Assembly: GCA_030544235.1 (NCBI GenBank)
Contig: CM060484.1
Location: 18,963,531-19,027,530 of the forward strand
Length of the DNA stretch: 64,000 nt
Source of the DNA: Lepturacanthus savala
Lineage: Eukaryota > Chordata > Actinopteri > Scombriformes > Trichiuridae
Direction: 5' to 3'
The notes beneath the pieces were generated by a model. That model saw only the letters and a list, made by a program, of their open reading frames with translations. It did no database searches and was not told where the DNA came from. Made by a program: the position numbers and the translations under genes. Below are positions 61,540-64,000 of the stretch, piece by piece; the first letter of the stretch is position 1; each line of letters starts with the position of its first letter.

Positions 61540-64000
61540 GTCAGACAACAGAACTTGTTTTGAAAAGCTCAAAACTGTGGTAACTAACTTTTGAAAAGAC
61601 CAACGCTACAGATGACTCTAAAGGATAATCCATCTTGCTTTAAACCTGTTTTCTCCACATACAGAACTCTTAACGAAAGCTTTCAACAAAGAAAAGAATA
61701 GCTGTCACCTTGGAGGGCATCAGTGGAATGAAATCTGCTAGGCATGTCCATCTTATTTACAGCTGCTACGCCTGTCAAACTTCCCCTTCACATATGATAT
61801 TGGCAGATTTATTATTCGCAAGTCACGGTACTTTTTTGAGAAACATTGAGTTTTCCATTTCATACAGGAAAAAAAAGTACAAAAGTACTGTAGTGTGTGG
61901 TCCGTTCCAATGCCGTAAAAGGAGAAGCCCTTTATTCAGAATCCATTGATTTTCTTTAGATTGCCCCCAATATAGCTGACTGTCTTATTATAGGATAACA
62001 GGTGAGATGTTTCTCCTTAAAAAGAGACCTTCTGGAATGTCAAGAGGAGGAGACCTAAGGACTGTATAAATGGAAGAACTTTGGAGGTGAAGGGAGAGAT
62101 CTACAATTTGGTCCCCAGAGATGCTCCCCGAGTTAGACCTCACATTGGCACAGAGGCTCTCCAAGATTCAGCATTATGAAGAGACTGCTTGATACCGTTC
62201 TTTTTAGAATAAAACTATGCACAAGATGTCGGGTGGTGATTTCTCTCATCAGCACATCAAGAAACAACAGTATATACCACATGAGGGGAAAAAGCAGGTT
62301 CATCAATTAAATGTTATTGAAAATCATAATCAAAGCAAATTGGCACCTGATAATGGAAGAAGGGCAAGAGTCTCCATGGCATTTTGACAAATAGAGAATC
62401 TTCCGTATCATCATTAGGCCTCCAGATTCAGTCAAGGTTAACTTGACACGATTACTTTTAAAACAGCTGAGGAAAAACAAGAACGAGAGCTTGAAGGAGT
62501 AGAGGTAGATGTAGATGTATTTGTATTTGTTCTTTCCCCTCTCGCTACCTTCACTTTTTCCTTGTGGTAGGTCACAGTGACACTGAACTCTGCTGTTTCT
62601 GATGCTGGCACATACTTTCTTGAGCAACTGTGTGAAAACACTTGAGCCCTTTTTGAAGTTCCACTTGAAGTTGCTCCGCTATAAAGTGGGTTTCTGACAA
62701 AAAGAAGGTTTCAGAATTGTTGAACTCTTCTTCCATAGTCATTTTGGCTCCCTTCACTATCTTATTCATTTATGGTGCTATACCTTCTTTATGAGATATA
62801 ACCTTTGATATCACTTGACTATGATTTGTACTGATTTGATCTGTGTGATCCTGAAAGTGTCTATTAGAGGAAGTTTGACACTTCTACACCGTCAGCTCTT
62901 TTATTGCTTGACCTTCTTCTTCCATTGCTTTATGTATTCTGTCCCATCATGGGCTTTTGCTGCAATTGATTTAAGTCCCGGCAGGAGTGAGGATTACTCC
63001 TGGTAGTTCCCTTTGGGACTGAGTCATTGAATATGAGGAGGAAGCAGTAAGGTTTAAAGGACCTCCTCCTGGATCAGGCAAGGAATGCATACTTTCCATT
63101 TTCTAAGCACCAGATTGGTTGATCGATTGGGAATTATACATGTGGGGGAAAATACAGAATCGGGTACTTAAAGCTGTGGTGCAAGAGTTCTGTTTCCATC
63201 TGCTGGCAGGGATAGCATTTAACAACAACTCTGGAATTTTATTTTGAAAATCAATGCCATCTTGTGACCATTTACTCCTGTAAAACAGTGGATAATCTGT
63301 TAATGGGTGCTGGTGCAAAACATTTCATTCAAAGCATTGTCACCCAAAACCCACAGAACTAACCGAAATAATGGATGTAACGAAATAATAAAGTTGCAGC
63401 ATTAACTCTTTAAAGGAACGTTGCTTAGGAATTGGCTAGGGCTGTAAAAATATGCGTAATGAAACCAAAACCATGCTACTCAGAGGCACAAACCTGTCTC
63501 AAAAGAAGGCAGGATCATGACGTGCCTTTCAAAGTCCCAGTTATCCTTCAGTCCAGATCCAGTCACATGATATAATATCAAGCAGATACCCACGCACAAA
63601 ATCAGCAGCACAGTCGAAGTCACGGTCCATTTCTGTTGCCAAGGAAACATGACGCTCTGCTCGTGGTGCGCCTGTGTGCCGTTCGGCCCCGAGTGAAAAC
63701 AAAGACGTGTTAATGCAAACCCTGGAGCTTAAAAATGAAACTAAAGCTATCATTTTCACGTCAGATCCACACCACACGGTATCTCAAATCAATCAGCAGT
63801 ATATCAGTTCAGTTAATGGGACTACACAGATTTTTTTTTTAATTGCCAATTTTCATTTACCAGCCAAAGACTCAAAAGTAGTCACCACTGGTGACAGGCG
63901 ACTGCTAATTTTGAACCTTTTGTCAGAATAATTGCTTTTGTTTCATTTGATAGCTCTACAGTCATGTTTACTTGCTAACAGAAATGGACCCCAACTTTGA
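61540..64000 (+). other. unc5d: unc5d intron, 5' part
   Basis: No further unc5d exon is seen before the window ends. On the minus strand, about 62300-63350 shows short broken coding-like pieces, such as a 66-codon stretch at 62572-62769 rich in Glu/Gln (EEEFNNSETFFLSE) and overlapping KYKY/TSTST runs at about 62480-62560. I do not recognise a family. It could be a decayed processed pseudogene or chance. The rest shows nothing I can support. Confidence 0.6.

Overview
This window looks like nuclear DNA of a ray-finned fish, probably a percomorph teleost (that last step is inference). The reasons are large AT-rich introns, long GT/CA and other microsatellites, teleost-style interspersed repeats, a Gmr1-like Ty3/gypsy retrotransposon and many Tc1-type elements. 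There are no bacterial-type operons, and I saw no tRNA or rRNA genes and no CRISPR array.

The only host gene I can support is one netrin-receptor gene on the + strand, unc5d (unc5da versus unc5db not resolved). Eight consecutive internal exons are present: 14588-14731 (end of Ig1), 14866-14969 and 36052-36226 (linker and Ig2), 45953-46120 and 49220-49384 (two thrombospondin type 1 repeats), a 33-nt micro-exon 49609-49641, 55500-55685 (transmembrane) and 61390-61539 (juxtamembrane cytoplasmic). They total 1125 nt, or 375 codons, with compatible splice phases and AG/GT borders throughout. The signal peptide and start of Ig1 lie before the window; ZU5, UPA and death domains lie after it. One intron, inside the Ig2 region, is 21.1 kb.

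The introns hold the mobile DNA. (1) 40282-45087, minus strand: an LTR retrotransposon with 336-bp LTRs differing at two sites, a CACAT target duplication, a SCAN-like Gag, CCHC knuckle, aspartic protease, and a pol whose integrase lies before reverse transcriptase, the Gmr1-like order. Its three coding blocks are in three frames and RT lacks part of the thumb. It sits between two inverted Tc1 relics. (2) 51945-53509: a complete but dead IR/DR Tc1 element. (3) Two TA-flanked non-autonomous TIR families, with about eight and three copies. (4) A hAT-like MITE at 57635-58449 with an 8-bp target duplication. (5) A TTAA-flanked piggyBac-like MITE at 21152-21629 and a piggyBac transposase C-terminal relic near 1.5 kb. 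(6) A SINE-like retroposon at 5690-6056 with a perfect 14-bp target duplication, plus two relics. (7) Several tandem arrays.

I found no clearly undescribed biological system. The most interesting observations are the inverted pol order and frame structure of the retrotransposon and the in-frame, skippable micro-exon of unc5d.
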